From the NCBI GenBank assembly GCA_037355855.1, contig CM074765.1:2170001-2234000 (forward strand): a stretch of 64,000 nt of DNA, in the 5' to 3' direction. This document shows positions 42,300 to 52,540 of this stretch, piece by piece. Every line of letters starts with the position of its first letter. Position 1 is the stretch's first letter. The notes under the pieces were generated by a model. It was not told the DNA's origin. It searched no databases and saw only the letters and a list, made by a program, of their open reading frames with translations. Position numbers and translations under genes: made by a program. This DNA comes from Pseudo-nitzschia pungens (lineage: Eukaryota > Bacillariophyta > Bacillariophyceae > Bacillariales > Bacillariaceae).

Positions 42300-44170
42300 C
42301 ATCACCAATCAGCGTGGACCATCTTTTTGTGACCCAGGGTTCCTGCTATGATTTGGACTCTGACGCCATAGATCCCACCACCTTAAACAGGATCCCATAC
42401 GTTGTGCTATACTTCAAACTGGCACATGATAGCAGCAATTATGAACATTCTGTTGCTTCTAGTGATATCATCAACATCAATAGCTGGCCATACTCATCAT
42501 CTACAGCTAACTCCAGGAGTGACCACCATGATTCAAAACTTTTGTGGACTAACTTGCAGACAGATAACAGCAGTACCAACCATATGGTGCACAAAAACCA
42601 TACGGTACATGAAAACTTCAAGTATTTAGGATCAGTCAAGCAACTACTTGCACAGCAAACCAATCATTCAACAATCAATCCAACTTGGATACCTCCTGAC
42701 AGTGAGTCATCCATCAATCTGATTGTCAATGCCAAGTTAGTGACAAACACCTGGCAAGCAGCAAATGGGAAATACATGACCATCCACTACAACTCAGGAA
42801 CAGCAAGAGCAGATATGCAAGCAACACTCCTGGGATGTGTGGTTCTATCCAAAAGGGATTGCCAACATCTTGTTGCTTGCACTTGTATCTGACCAATATC
42901 AAGTAACCATGGACACAGATGTAGACAATGCCATTTATGTACACAGATCTGACTCATTAACCAGAAAGTTCCAGCATCTTAACTGTAACCTATACTATTG
43001 TGACATAAACAACAGATCTGGAAGCATACTAGCAATGAGTACAGTTATGGGAAAGGAACAGATGTATTCTGAACTGGGTTGCCATCAAACCAAGTGCGCA
43101 CAAAAGCTACAGGTAGCGCTTAGGTTTTGGAACAAAGAATCCTTCATCAAAATGATTGCTAACAACCTAATATAGAACTATCCCATACAGGGATGTCATG
43201 ATCATGGACAAGATAAAGTACAGTAAGTACACCAGCATCATCAAAGGGAGCAGCGTATGAAAGCAGGTATGACATGTCCATGAGGACCTCTCACTGTTAC
43301 GGTCTAAGGTAGAATTAGATGGAGTAATACGGGATTGAGGTATTTTAAAGATGGATGATTAATAAATTGTGCGATAAAAGAGAATGGTTGAATACTTTAC
43401 AAGATGGGAATGATTTCTTGAGTATGGATGAACGATCGAATAATGATACATTATTCGTCGGGCAGAATTTCAATAATTGTTGAGTCACAGGAATCTTTGA
43501 TTATCTTGATGTTTGTTGAATATTCAGTATATATACATGAATATTGTATATATATTCTTGTGTATTGGAGCATATGCAGGATTCAATGAATCATTTAGAG
43601 CCTCTCGTAGGGTACCTACGTCAGCCCGTCACACTCACCACCTATACCCAAAGAAATTCTAAACAACTACAAAAAGGTGACCCTGTTTGTTGGCACAATC
43701 ACTGTCAACATTATCATGTTCCTGGTAACAATATCCAGGCATCTATGATTCCCGACAGCTGTGGAAATTACTGGCATGAAACACGAGATGCTCGGCAAGC
43801 ATGAGAGAGCTGTGGCAGGGCAGTATGCCAGTTGCGGATTCAGAGTCACCTAAATACAGGTAGACAACCATTTTGATTGCTTTAAGGGTGACCTGATCTT
43901 GTTGCCTGATCCCGTATCAAGGCACTGCATGCTGGCAAGGGAACACAAGCCAACTATTGAATGCAGTAACAGAACTCTCAAGGAGGCTATATGCTGCGTC
44001 CTCAATCATCTTCCCATCTGCAAGCTACCAAAGCAGTGCCTGATAAAGTTTGTGTACACATCAACCTTCTGGCTCAACTGCAGAACAGTAGGAGTGTCCA
44101 AGACAGTGTCAGCCTGGGAATTGATGACTGGTGTTGCGCGTGTTAGATGGAAAGGTTTATATGCAGGCAC
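42300..44170 (+). pseudogene. Decayed Ty1/copia gag-pol remnant (protease and integrase regions)
   Basis: Broken plus-strand frames follow the copia order. SINLIVNAKLVTNTW and MTIHYNSGTARADM resemble the region after protease. WFYPKGIANILLLALVSDQY is followed by YQVTMDTDVDNAIYVHR and KMIANNLI, which form the pre-integrase. KEILNNYKKVTLFVGTITVN (in frame pieces at about 43650-43740) and LPICKLPKQCLIKFVYTSTFWLN (about 44000-44080) are integrase core and end. Frames change many times and stops are frequent, so the copy is old. A solo LTR is inserted at 43295-43633. RT and RNase H are not visible. The family differs from the copia at 44438-58498. Confidence 0.75.
43295..43633 (-). repeat. Solo LTR inserted in the copia remnant, 5 bp duplication
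   Basis: 339 bp, plus-strand ends TGTTACGGTCTAAGG and GCCCGTCACA, flanked by CTCAC on both sides (43290-43294 and 43634-43638). The copia reading resumes after it. Its reverse complement matches 966-1271 nearly throughout, so this family has at least two members in the window. Confidence 0.88.
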
Positions 44171-44339
44171 ACCAGGAACAAATGGATACATCAACGAAGA
44201 CAAGAACTGTTGACACCGTGTACCTGTACTCTACTGAATAGATAACAGGAGGGTTCTATGCTTTCAACATCTTTCAACATCTTTCAACATCAATATGGGA
44301 CAGCACCAAATCCACCACCAGCACGCAACACTGCGTTGA

Positions 44340-44437
44340 TATTGCTCGTCAGCAAATAGGGGATAACAATAACAATAATACCACATAGAGTCCTGGCAAA
44401 TAGTGAGACTACAGTGGATACTGTTCAAGCTCTATAC
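44340..44437. repeat. Left part of an older LTR, split by the copia insertion
   Basis: The blocks AAATAGGGGATAACAATAAC, GTCCTGGCAAATAGTGAG and CTGTTCAAGCTCTAT align with the start of the 866 bp LTR but differ at many bases. The alignment continues at 58499 on the far side of the 14 kb copia element. The duplicated bases at the junction look like CTAT (or TAC), with an uncertainty of two bases. The region 44216-44339 to the left has three TTTCAACATC units and no gene. Confidence 0.75.
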
Positions 44438-45303
44438 TGAAAAATAGGTGAAAGCCTTAACAATAATAATACATAAAGTCCTGGCAAATCGTGAGTCTAC
44501 AGTGGACTGTTCAAGGTCTATTGCATACGCTCAAGCAATACAAGGCACTTCCCTAGAGGTACATCGGAATCGTCGTAAGGGGAGGGCATGATAGGTGTGT
44601 TTATTTTTGAGTAAAAGAAAGAGTGAATAAAAGGGGAGCTGAGCCAAAGCGCTCAGCTCTGTATTCATGTATCGTGACATCGATTCGCTAACTCGCTAAC
44701 TCGTATAATAACAGAGCTCCTGTAGCTCTGGTACTGTATCCTACGAGTAGCGTACTCGGAGTATCGTAGGTATCTCCGATTAATTAGATCGAATCGTGTG
44801 CTAGCTCACTTATGCTAGCACGTTTGATAACTGTTTGGGCCGGGTATCCGGTCATGGTATATATTATACACCAATGACCCGACCCCGGCGGTAGCATCGT
44901 ATCTTAGCAGGGTATCATGGTAGGCTAGCATCTTTCAGTATCTCGTAGTCTTAGCAACCCTAACCCTGTAGCATTTAGCTACACCATAAAAGGTGCTTTA
45001 CTCGGGGTACGTACGATTGGTACAAATCGTACGCGGCGACCCTAGTAAACTCTGCTAGCAATACTAGACAGGATAGGTCTGCTGCTAAGCCTGCTGCTAA
45101 GCCTGCTGCTAAGCCTGTTGCTAAGCCTGCTGCTAAGCCTGTTGCCAAGCCTGTTGCTGAGCCTGTATGCTAGCAATTAGCACACAGCTCTAGCACTCAG
45201 CTCAGCACCTGTTAGTCAGTTACTGGAGGCTGCTGACTGTAGCCCCAGTACATTCTCCTACACAGGAGCCCTAGCACAGATGGTAGCACACTGGATATCT
45301 TCA
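44438..45303 (-). repeat. 3' LTR of the copia element (left)
   Basis: Plus-strand ends TGAAAAATAGG and GATATCTTCA; matches 57633-58498 over 866 bp. Inside, at about 45077-45165, a 12 bp unit (CTGCTAAGCCTG and variants) is repeated about seven times. It also contains inverted repeats (CGGGTATCCGGTCAT with ATGACCCGACCCCGG) and the word AACCCTAACCCT. Confidence 0.93.
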
Positions 45304-45929
45304 TAGTCCCCGTGATTCATGCCAGTGGTCCTGTATTGAGCAACTGAGCAACTATACCAGTCCCCGGAAACAGATACTCCCAGGGGAACACCAATACTCT
45401 TGCTTGTTGTACCAGGACACTTGGATGGATCATAACAGAATTCAGGGTTGTATCCATATCACTTGTCAGAGATCAAAACTGCACCAAATATTGCAGTTCT
45501 TCTATCAGAGGCCCGGCCGATTTATGGTAGAAAAAAAAAAAGAAGGGGGTTGGACCGAAAGGCGTTTTGCCCTTGGTCCGATTTGACACGATCAAGGAGG
45601 TCGATCAGCCTATTGTTTCTCAAGTTTATAGTCCCCGGAACCGTTGTACCGGAGACTCCCAAATACATAACATATAACATAAGATCGAATCCGAATCAAG
45701 GCATTCGGGCAGGTTGCGTCTGAAATATCCGTAATCAATATCGAAATCGACTGCTTCCGAAAATCGTTGCGTCCAAAAATCGGAATCGAAATCGTAACGA
45801 TCGAAGAACTCGTAATCGAAATCCGGAATCGACTGGTTCCAAAAATCAAAATCAAAAAAACTGCTGCGTCCGAACTGCTTGTCAGGGACCAAAGGTACCC
45901 CAAATAATGCAGCTAGAGCAATTTTTTCT
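45304..45929 (-). other. Region between copia pol and the 3' LTR, with an acidic/aromatic open frame
   Basis: Contains three TAGTCCCCGG/GTG-type blocks (45303, 45358, 45630); the one next to the LTR is probably the polypurine tract on the minus strand. A minus-strand frame (45949-45626, 107 codons) overlaps the end of pol in another frame. It is extremely rich in Asp, Phe and Tyr (for example FFDFDFWNQSIPDFDYEFFD). It may be a 3' accessory ORF or only repeat-driven sequence (AATCGAAATCG units). Confidence 0.4.
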
Positions 45930-48003
45930 TTACCACATGCATCGAGCACAGTGTTCTTTCAGAGCCGGACCATTCAGCAACTTAGTGAATAAATCAGCAA
46001 TGTTGGTTTCACCAGGCTCCTTTGCGATTCGGATTGTTCCAGCAGCAATAGACTCGCGCGCCTTGTGGTAGGCAACACTGTTGTGCTTCTTGTTGCATGG
46101 ACTCTCCGGTCTGGTGGTATTTTTGACAACAGACTCATTGTCACAGTACACATTCGTAGGACCTTCAATAGGAACACCCATCATCCGGAGCTTGTACCTA
46201 AGACCCTCAATCAGTTCAATAGCAATCCGAAGCGCGACAATCTCGGATCCAAAGGTAGAGGTCTCTACAGTGGTTTGCCTTTTGCTGAACCACAGGATTG
46301 GAGCCCTGTTCACAAAGATGATGATTCCGGTATGGGACCTTCTTGTTGCTTTGCATCCGGCATGATCCGCATCGACAAAACAACTCATGATAACTGCTTT
46401 CCCAAGGGGTTCAGGAGCATCTGGTGGCAATACCTCCTTGGCATCTGGATAGAACTCACTCCAATCACAGTCGGGGAATCTGGACTCGTCCACTTCAGGA
46501 CGCGTCTCGTCAAATACTAACTTGGATCGGGCGTGCGCCTTGAGATAGGCAAACATGTGCAATACTTGGTTCAAATGCCCTGTTCGCGCTTGTGCTAGAT
46601 ATCTAGACATAAGAGATACAGGCATGACCAAATCCAGTCTCCCAAGTTTGCACAACCACCTCAAGACACCAATCAGGCCCTGGTAGTAGTTCTGCTTACT
46701 TGGATCCAGCTCGGTGGTTACATCAACTTCTGGACGATAATCGGATGTCAACGGGGTAGACACCTTGTTCGGAAGGTACTTGTAACCATACTGCTCGGTG
46801 CCAAGCTCCTTCTCTACTGCGTCGATGGCTTTCTTAGCATATTTCTCGGAGGACATCGCCCACTTGGGGATTGGATCGCCTTCAACCACATGCGAGTGAA
46901 CATCAGCGCCCAAATACAAGGTTGGAACTTCTATAGTTCCGTCCTTCAGCGTGAAGCGCTGCTCGATGCTTTCCAACTGCCGTCGTGGGTCCTCACTGCA
47001 ACAGATGATATCGTCGACGTATGCAATCAAGTAAGCCCAGTACCTAGAACCATCCTTTTGCGTCTCCACTCGCATATGAACATCAGGATCAGCTTTACAG
47101 GGTTGATATCCTAGCGTTCGTAGGTGCTTGGTCAAATAGGATCGGAACGACGCGCCTGCAACAGGAAGTCCATACAGTGCCCGAACGATCTTACATACCT
47201 GACCTACCAAATGCTGGGGGAAACCATCTTCAGCCCGTGCAACTAGATAATACTTCTTCTTGATCGGCGCTGTAAGATATGCGTTCTGTATGTCCGCAGA
47301 CAGCACATCCAAATTGTTCAGCGCTGCCAACAGGAAGAAGATACGGACTGAATCTCTGCTTGGAACACTGCTGAAGGTGTGTTCCTTGGCTGTGGCTTGT
47401 ACCTTGTGGCCATCGGCGACAAGCCGTGCTTTCCGCGTCAGAGACCCCAACTTCACGTCAAAGATCATGTGCATCGTGATCTTGCTGAATCCTTCGGCCT
47501 TCAGACCTTCGACGGTGTAGCTGGAGTCAAACTCGAACGCCATCTCGTTGTTCCTCATCTCCTTCGCGATCGCCTTCTCCCAATAGTCCGTTCCAGTCTT
47601 TCGGTCGATGGCTAGGGCTTCGGGAATAGAATGAGGTAACTCCACTCCAAACTTGTGCGTCCTATCCCAGTACTTGTTTCGCTTGGTGGCCTTGAGGATT
47701 CGCTTCTTCCTTCGTAGTACGTGGTGGATCCACCATCGGAATGCTGGCTGATCCGAGATCTTGGCGGATATGGCATACTCTGCGGTCTGTACAGGAAAGG
47801 ACTCTTTCAGATCGCTCAACTTACACCAGGATTCGGTCCCATCTTTCCAACTGACAAGCAATCGCCATCCCTTCGTTGTAGGCTTGGGGACTTTGCGACC
47901 ATACTTGTTGGTGATCGTCGCATCTTGCTTCCTAACGGCGGATCCGTCTTTCTCGTGGTCGATAATCTCGTCCAGTAGAGAGAACATTCGTCCGTTCGTC
48001 ATC
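45930..48003 (-). pseudogene. Copia pol 3' part: RT and RNase H
   Basis: Frame 48134-45930; sequence homologous to pol starts at about 48000 (FSLLDEIIDHEKDGSAV), where the frame changes relative to the upstream part. Reverse transcriptase motifs are VLSADIQNAYLTAPI (first catalytic Asp), KIVRALYGLPVAGASF and LIAYVDDIICC (YVDD). The connection is followed by RNase H: CFVDADHAGCKATRRSHTG, ETSTFGSEIVALRIAIELIE, NVYCDNESVVKN and TNIADLFTKLL. All catalytic motifs visible to me are present, so the enzyme domain is intact. The frame breaks upstream make the whole Pol defective unless they are sequencing errors. Confidence 0.9.
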
Positions 48004-48790
48004 GATCTCGCTGTACATGCTCTCAGCAACGATATTGGCGGTGTACTGCTCAACGGAACCATCTGGAAACTGCAGATCATACATTCTGGTATCAAGGATA
48101 GGGTTATCATTCCTCTTGCCGATCGGATTGCCATTAAGATCAGCAGAACGATTCTTCACGACACACCGTAATCGTTCGTCGCCCTTCTGGATCATGACAT
48201 TATTACCAATATACTCATCATAGTCATCCCCATCAGGTATGAGATCGTCGATATCTGGGATGGAAGCTTCAGGCTCGGCGAGCTCCCATCGTTCTTGGTG
48301 TCCTTCAAATAACTCAGCAGGGGGATCAGGGTACGTAGCTTGGAACTTTGCGTCGTTATCCTCAACCTTGTCCCCGATCTTGGATTCCACTGCTTGGTCA
48401 AATGAGTCCATATAGCGCTTGACGTCATGGGAACGCCATTCTTCTTCAGTAACTGCACGGACTGTGTTAGTGCTTACCGGCATGGCCGCCTCGTTCAGAA
48501 TCCAGTGGCAATCTCCACCTCCGAATCGGTCACCGCACGGACCAAGCCACCGTCCCAGCTTCTCGGTCCCATCAGAGAGATCAACCCAATAGACGAAATC
48601 ATACCATTCATGGGCTTGGTACAGAGATATATCAGGCATGTACCCATGTACAATTTCGAACGGCGTTCGGCCCATTGTCGTAGGATTAGCCGTGCGCTGG
48701 CGGATTGCAGCAACGAGCTCTCCGCAGAAAGCCCACAGGCGCTTGGGGGATCGCTTCCGAGCCGTCTTTTTGCAGGATGCTTCTGCTGAT
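48000..48790 (-). pseudogene. Copia integrase C-terminal part, in a shifted frame
   Basis: Frame 48927-47932; the true similarity starts at about 48785 (CKKTARKRSPKRLWAFCGEL) and continues ANPTTMGRTPFEIVHGYMPD and WVDLSDGTEKLGRWLGPCGD. It ends near SMYSEIDDE. These are the copia integrase end and its link to RT. The part before, in frame 49567-48686, is one base shift away (near 48775), and the part after needs another near 48000. Two frameshifts in a copy with nearly identical LTRs are worth checking against reads. Confidence 0.82.
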
Positions 48791-49548
48791 ATGGCCGATG
48801 CTGAGCTCCGCGCGATTCTGGAAGGGGCATCTTGGCTGGATAAAGGTCTGGTGGATATGGTTCTTGCTGACAACCTTATTCCATGGAGTCTTGTAAGTAC
48901 CAGGGGCTCCTTGCTCTCGAGCGCCATCAGATATCAAATGCTCGGGAATGCCGACATCGTGGATGAAAATCTTCAGTCCTTCATACGCTTGCTTCTTGCC
49001 CTGTATAGGTATGAACTCGTCGTAGCCCTTACCATTACTGAAAACTTGGGCGGCTGAATCTTGTCGCATGATGCTCGGGACCTTTGCCATCCAGGTGTCG
49101 GTGTACCATTTGCCAGCCGCGATGCGCTTGTTTCTGAAGCTCTGCGTTGGCAATCGGCAGACAAGGGGATGCATAGGGTTGCAGAACCCTTTCTGCGTCG
49201 TGACTCGAAGAGTATCCGCAGCCTTTCTCGGGGACACATCCCAGATCTTGGACAGACGGTCGGAGTCAATTTTGCAGTAGCGTTCGGTGTCAATCGTCGG
49301 ACCCCACTTGGCTCGTCTGGCGATGGTGTCGAGCTCGGGATCGACTGGTTCGACTGCATCGTCGTCCCATCGAACATGCTTGTAAACGGCAGACAGGCAG
49401 ACGGGTGAATCCCTACAGCAGGGATCCAGTTCGAAGCACTCGCGTCCATAGGTGTAGGCGCGCTCGTACAATGGCGTATGCAGGGCATTGATTGTAAGAC
49501 TTGGTACTGCTGCATCCTCGTCTACATCATCGTCCCCGCAAGTCTTCA
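48775..49548 (-). pseudogene. Copia integrase core, right side cut by an insertion
   Basis: Reads DDDVDEDAAVPSLTINALHT, with the pre-integrase DRLSKIWDVSPRKAADTLRV, then FRNKRIAAGKWYTDTWMAK, HDVGIPEHLISDGAREQ and RCPFQNRAELSIGHI. The three acidic residues D (in YTDTW), D (ISDG) and E (NRAE) fit a DDE integrase. The upstream end is cut at 49549 by the short element; the protein continues at 51610 after the duplication, in phase. Confidence 0.87.
49530..49548. repeat. 19 bp target site duplication of short element 1, left copy
   Basis: TCGTCCCCGCAAGTCTTCA, identical to 51591-51609. Confidence 0.93.
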
Positions 49549-51590
49549 CAATTTGCGCGAAGCGCATTTTGTCCGACGTTCCGATGTTCCAGTACTAAAA
49601 ATACGTAGATTTCTACACAACTTTACCATGCGATATCTCGCTCCCTTATACACCCCCAATCACAACCCCAGGACCTACATGTATTAACCAAGACCTGCGC
49701 TCTTCGTTTCTGCTATCGGTTCAGTTGCTGGATGCTTCGTTTGGTTGCTTTGGTTGCCAATTCACCACTCGGCGGCCGATCAAGCAGCAGCAGCAGCAGC
49801 AAACCGACACATAATTTTCTACAGCACTTCCAGTACAGATTCTACCGTACAGCAAAACCGACAACAACGTTGTATTTCTGCTTCTCTGCTTCGATCTGTT
49901 TCCCAGCTCCATTCCAAGGCCCTTAAGTATATCTTATACTTAATGTTCTACACTGTTTCCAAGCTGCTTAAGTGATTCTCACTTAACGTTCTACATTCTT
50001 CGAAGTTCCTTGCTGAGTCCTCTTAAGTCTTTTCAAGTCGAAGTTCACGAACAGCCCCTTCCACTGTAGGAATCTTTTTCTAAAAAAGAAATTCTGTCAT
50101 CTGTTTTCAAGTCCATTGCCCTGCTGGACCCTAAGTGTTTTCACTTATGGTCCTACTGTTTCTTGACCCAAGCCCCAAAGCCGCTAAGTACAGTTTGCTT
50201 AAGGCTCCACCACCTACATAACCCTCTCAGGTGTACTGTATAAATGTCATCTGTTTCCAAGTCTACTGCCCTGATGGACCCTAAGTGTTTTCGCTTATGG
50301 TCCTACTGTTTCCTGACCCAAGCCCTAAAGCCACTAAGTACAGTTTGCTTAAGGCTCCCCTACCTACATATACCTCTCAGATGCATTCTTCAACTGTCAT
50401 CTGTTTTCAAGTCTAGTGCCCTGATGGACCATAAGTGTTTTCGCTTATGGTCCTACTGTTTCCTTACCCAAGCCCCAAAGCCGCTAAGTACAGCTTGCTT
50501 AAGGCTCTCCTACCTACATATACCTCTCAGATGCACACTTCAACTGTCATCTGTTTTCAAGTCTACTGCCCTGCTGGACCATAAGTGTTCTCACTTAAGG
50601 TCCTACTATTTCCTGACCCAAGCCCCAAAGCCGCTAAGTACAGCTTGCTTAAGGCTCTCCTACCTACATAACCCTCTCAGATGCACACTTCAACTGTCAT
50701 CTGTTTTCAAGTCTACTGCCCTGATAGTCCATAATTGTTTTTGATTATGGACCTACTGTTTTTATGACCCAAGCCCCAAAGCTGCTAAGTACATGTTACT
50801 TAACGCACCACCACCTACATATACCCCTCCAGTTCACAGTACAGCAGAGACCTGTTTTCAAGCCTACAGCCCTGATGGTCCATAAGTGTTTTCACTTAAA
50901 GGCCCTGTTTCCAAGCTACTACAGGAGAGCAAGTTCAAGTTCGAACAGAAGGCCAGCTGTTACGAATTTGAATTTGGTAGTAGGCTCCACCGCCTCTACG
51001 TGTTTCTGGCTACTACTAAGTTCGAACAGGAGGACAGCTGTTCTGAATTTGGTAGTAGGCTCTGTACTTTATGTACCATACAGTGGTAAGGAATGTGGTT
51101 CGGGATGTGTTTGGGGATGACTACTCGCATTACTGGTGATGCTGCAATCCAGCATTCAGAGAGGAGTTTTGCTTTTGTACGCTGACCACTAGCATTACAG
51201 ATACCATGTATCTAGTCAGGGTTTTGCTTGTGTCAGCTGACCACTAGCATTACGGATGCTGCACACCAGCATTGGAGGGACAGTTTTGCTTGTGTCTTTC
51301 CCTTTCACGTTCTTGTTACCCCGTTTCCTGTACGCTTTGCAACAGCAGTGTCTGTTGTGCTCTGGACTGGTTCGTTTTTTTCCTGTTTCTTACCAAGGTT
51401 CGTTTGCAAAATAGCCGTCCTTACAACCTGGGGCCTATTCCCCATGGTTGAGGCGGCGCGTCGTTCTACAACTTGGGGCCTAACCTCTCTTCGATTGAGG
51501 CGACGATAAAGTCTGGTTACAGACTGAGTAGCTTTTAACCACCTTCGGTGGATTTTCCTACTTAAATAAGTATATTAATATTATTATTAT
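49549..51590 (+). mobile_element. Short non-LTR derivative 1 (2.04 kb, non-coding)
   Basis: Inserted in copia pol between 19 bp duplications. The 5' end CAATTTGCGCGAAGCGCATT, then CCAGTACTAAAAATACGTAG, matches the 5' end of the 13.8 kb non-LTR element. The 3' end (ACTTGGGGCC, GGCGACGATAAAGTCTGG, TTACAGACTGAGTA, a CCACC/GGTGG hairpin, then ATT units) matches its 3' end. The middle holds about five 150 bp repeats with CTGTTTTCAAGTCTACTGCC and TAAGTGTTTTCRCTTATGG. The coding frames seen in these repeats are incidental. It therefore looks like a non-autonomous derivative that keeps only both ends of the autonomous element. Confidence 0.9.
50096..50960 (+). repeat. About 150 bp tandem repeats of short element 1
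   Basis: TGTCATCTGTTTCCAAGTCT-like starts occur near 50096, 50247, 50395, 50545, 50695 and (diverged) 50848, so the period is about 149-150 bases. Each unit has an inverted pair TAAGTG...CACTTA and CAAGCCCCAAAGCCGCTAAG. Related, more diverged motifs occur in the non-LTR leader at 25990-26670 on the other strand. Confidence 0.85.
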
Positions 51591-51609
51591 TCGTCCCCGC
51601 AAGTCTTCA
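51591..51609. repeat. 19 bp target site duplication of short element 1, right copy
   Basis: Same 19 bases as 49530-49548. Copia pol resumes here. Confidence 0.93.
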
Positions 51610-52540
51610 AGGAATCGCCCGAAAAAAAAGAAGATAGTCGTGCATCCAGACGAGAGTCGGATGCAATCGCACATGGGGTCAGATCACGGCGGGTACAGAG
51701 TTGCTGGAGACTCCGCAGCTTGTACTTCTCATAGGAATCATGCGGCGGTAGAATCAGCTCGTCGCTCCGAAGAGGTTCGTCGTACAAATGGGGACTGAAA
51801 TTGGACCGTATTTCGACGGGCTCCAACTTGCGCTTGTTGGACTTCTTGGACTGCTTCGTGGTCGGCGCGGACGCATGGGGCGTCCCCGCGCGAAGGACAG
51901 ACAACGTCGGATTCAACGGATGAGATCCGTCGATGGCTTCTTCGGCTTGCTCGAACTTTTTGCTCTTCGGATCCCAAGGGAAGTCTCGGGTAGCAACGAC
52001 GTGATCGCATGTAGCCATTTCATGCTTGGTTGGCTTGCGGGAAGGGAAATAGGACACGACCCCATCAAGCAGGAGCTTGATGTCGAGGGTGTGTCCCGCA
52101 TGGGGATCTTCAGGATCGGTATTGTCAATATGGATGGAGTGACTGGACTGCTCATCATACTGACGGGGCGCTTCACTGACACGATTGGGATGGCAGTCCC
52201 GTATCTGATTCGGACAAATCAAGCTGTGGGACAACTTGTCGCCAAAATACAGGGCTTCGTGGAAATAAATCAACCAAACTTTCCCGTCGGTATCTGTGTA
52301 GGCCGTAACACAGGTCCCAATAGGAATGTTCTTGATTGGCTCGAGTTCAGGCGAAAAAGGATGAACATCGACGTGACTGACGACTTGGTCTTCAAGCAAG
52401 ATCATATTGGAACCGGCGGCAGTCGTATCAGCGTGGCTGTCCAGCTTGCACTGTCCCTCAGGACCCGGGCGCGCGCGCGGCAGATCCATCTGGTACAATA
52501 GCCGGCCAACCTTACTTAATTTCGGGCACCGGCCGTCATG
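51591..52540 (-). pseudogene. Copia pol N-terminal part with aspartic protease
   Basis: The frame continues directly from gag after its TGA (HDGRCPKLSKVGRLLYQMDLP), with no further stop. The protease active site reads CKLDSHADTTAAGSN (D-S-H-A-D-T; copia and diatom elements often have D-S/T-G/H-A). A Lys/Ser/Asp-rich linker and RSLQQLCTRRDLTPCAIASD follow. The frame is cut by the insertion at 51590, and the continuing residues (SGDSLKTCGDD) resume at 49548 in the same phase. No ATG near the start is needed if gag TGA is read through; the first Met is at about 52489. Confidence 0.87.

Noticed and set aside
44950..44966. Telomere-like AACCCTAACCCT
   Set aside because: Only two units, located inside an LTR and repeated in the other LTR.
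50244..51509. Open frames of 166, 118 and 93 codons, repeated identically at 56100-57365
   Set aside because: They run through 150 bp repeats of a non-coding element. Their identity in the two copies follows from recent common origin, not from coding constraint.
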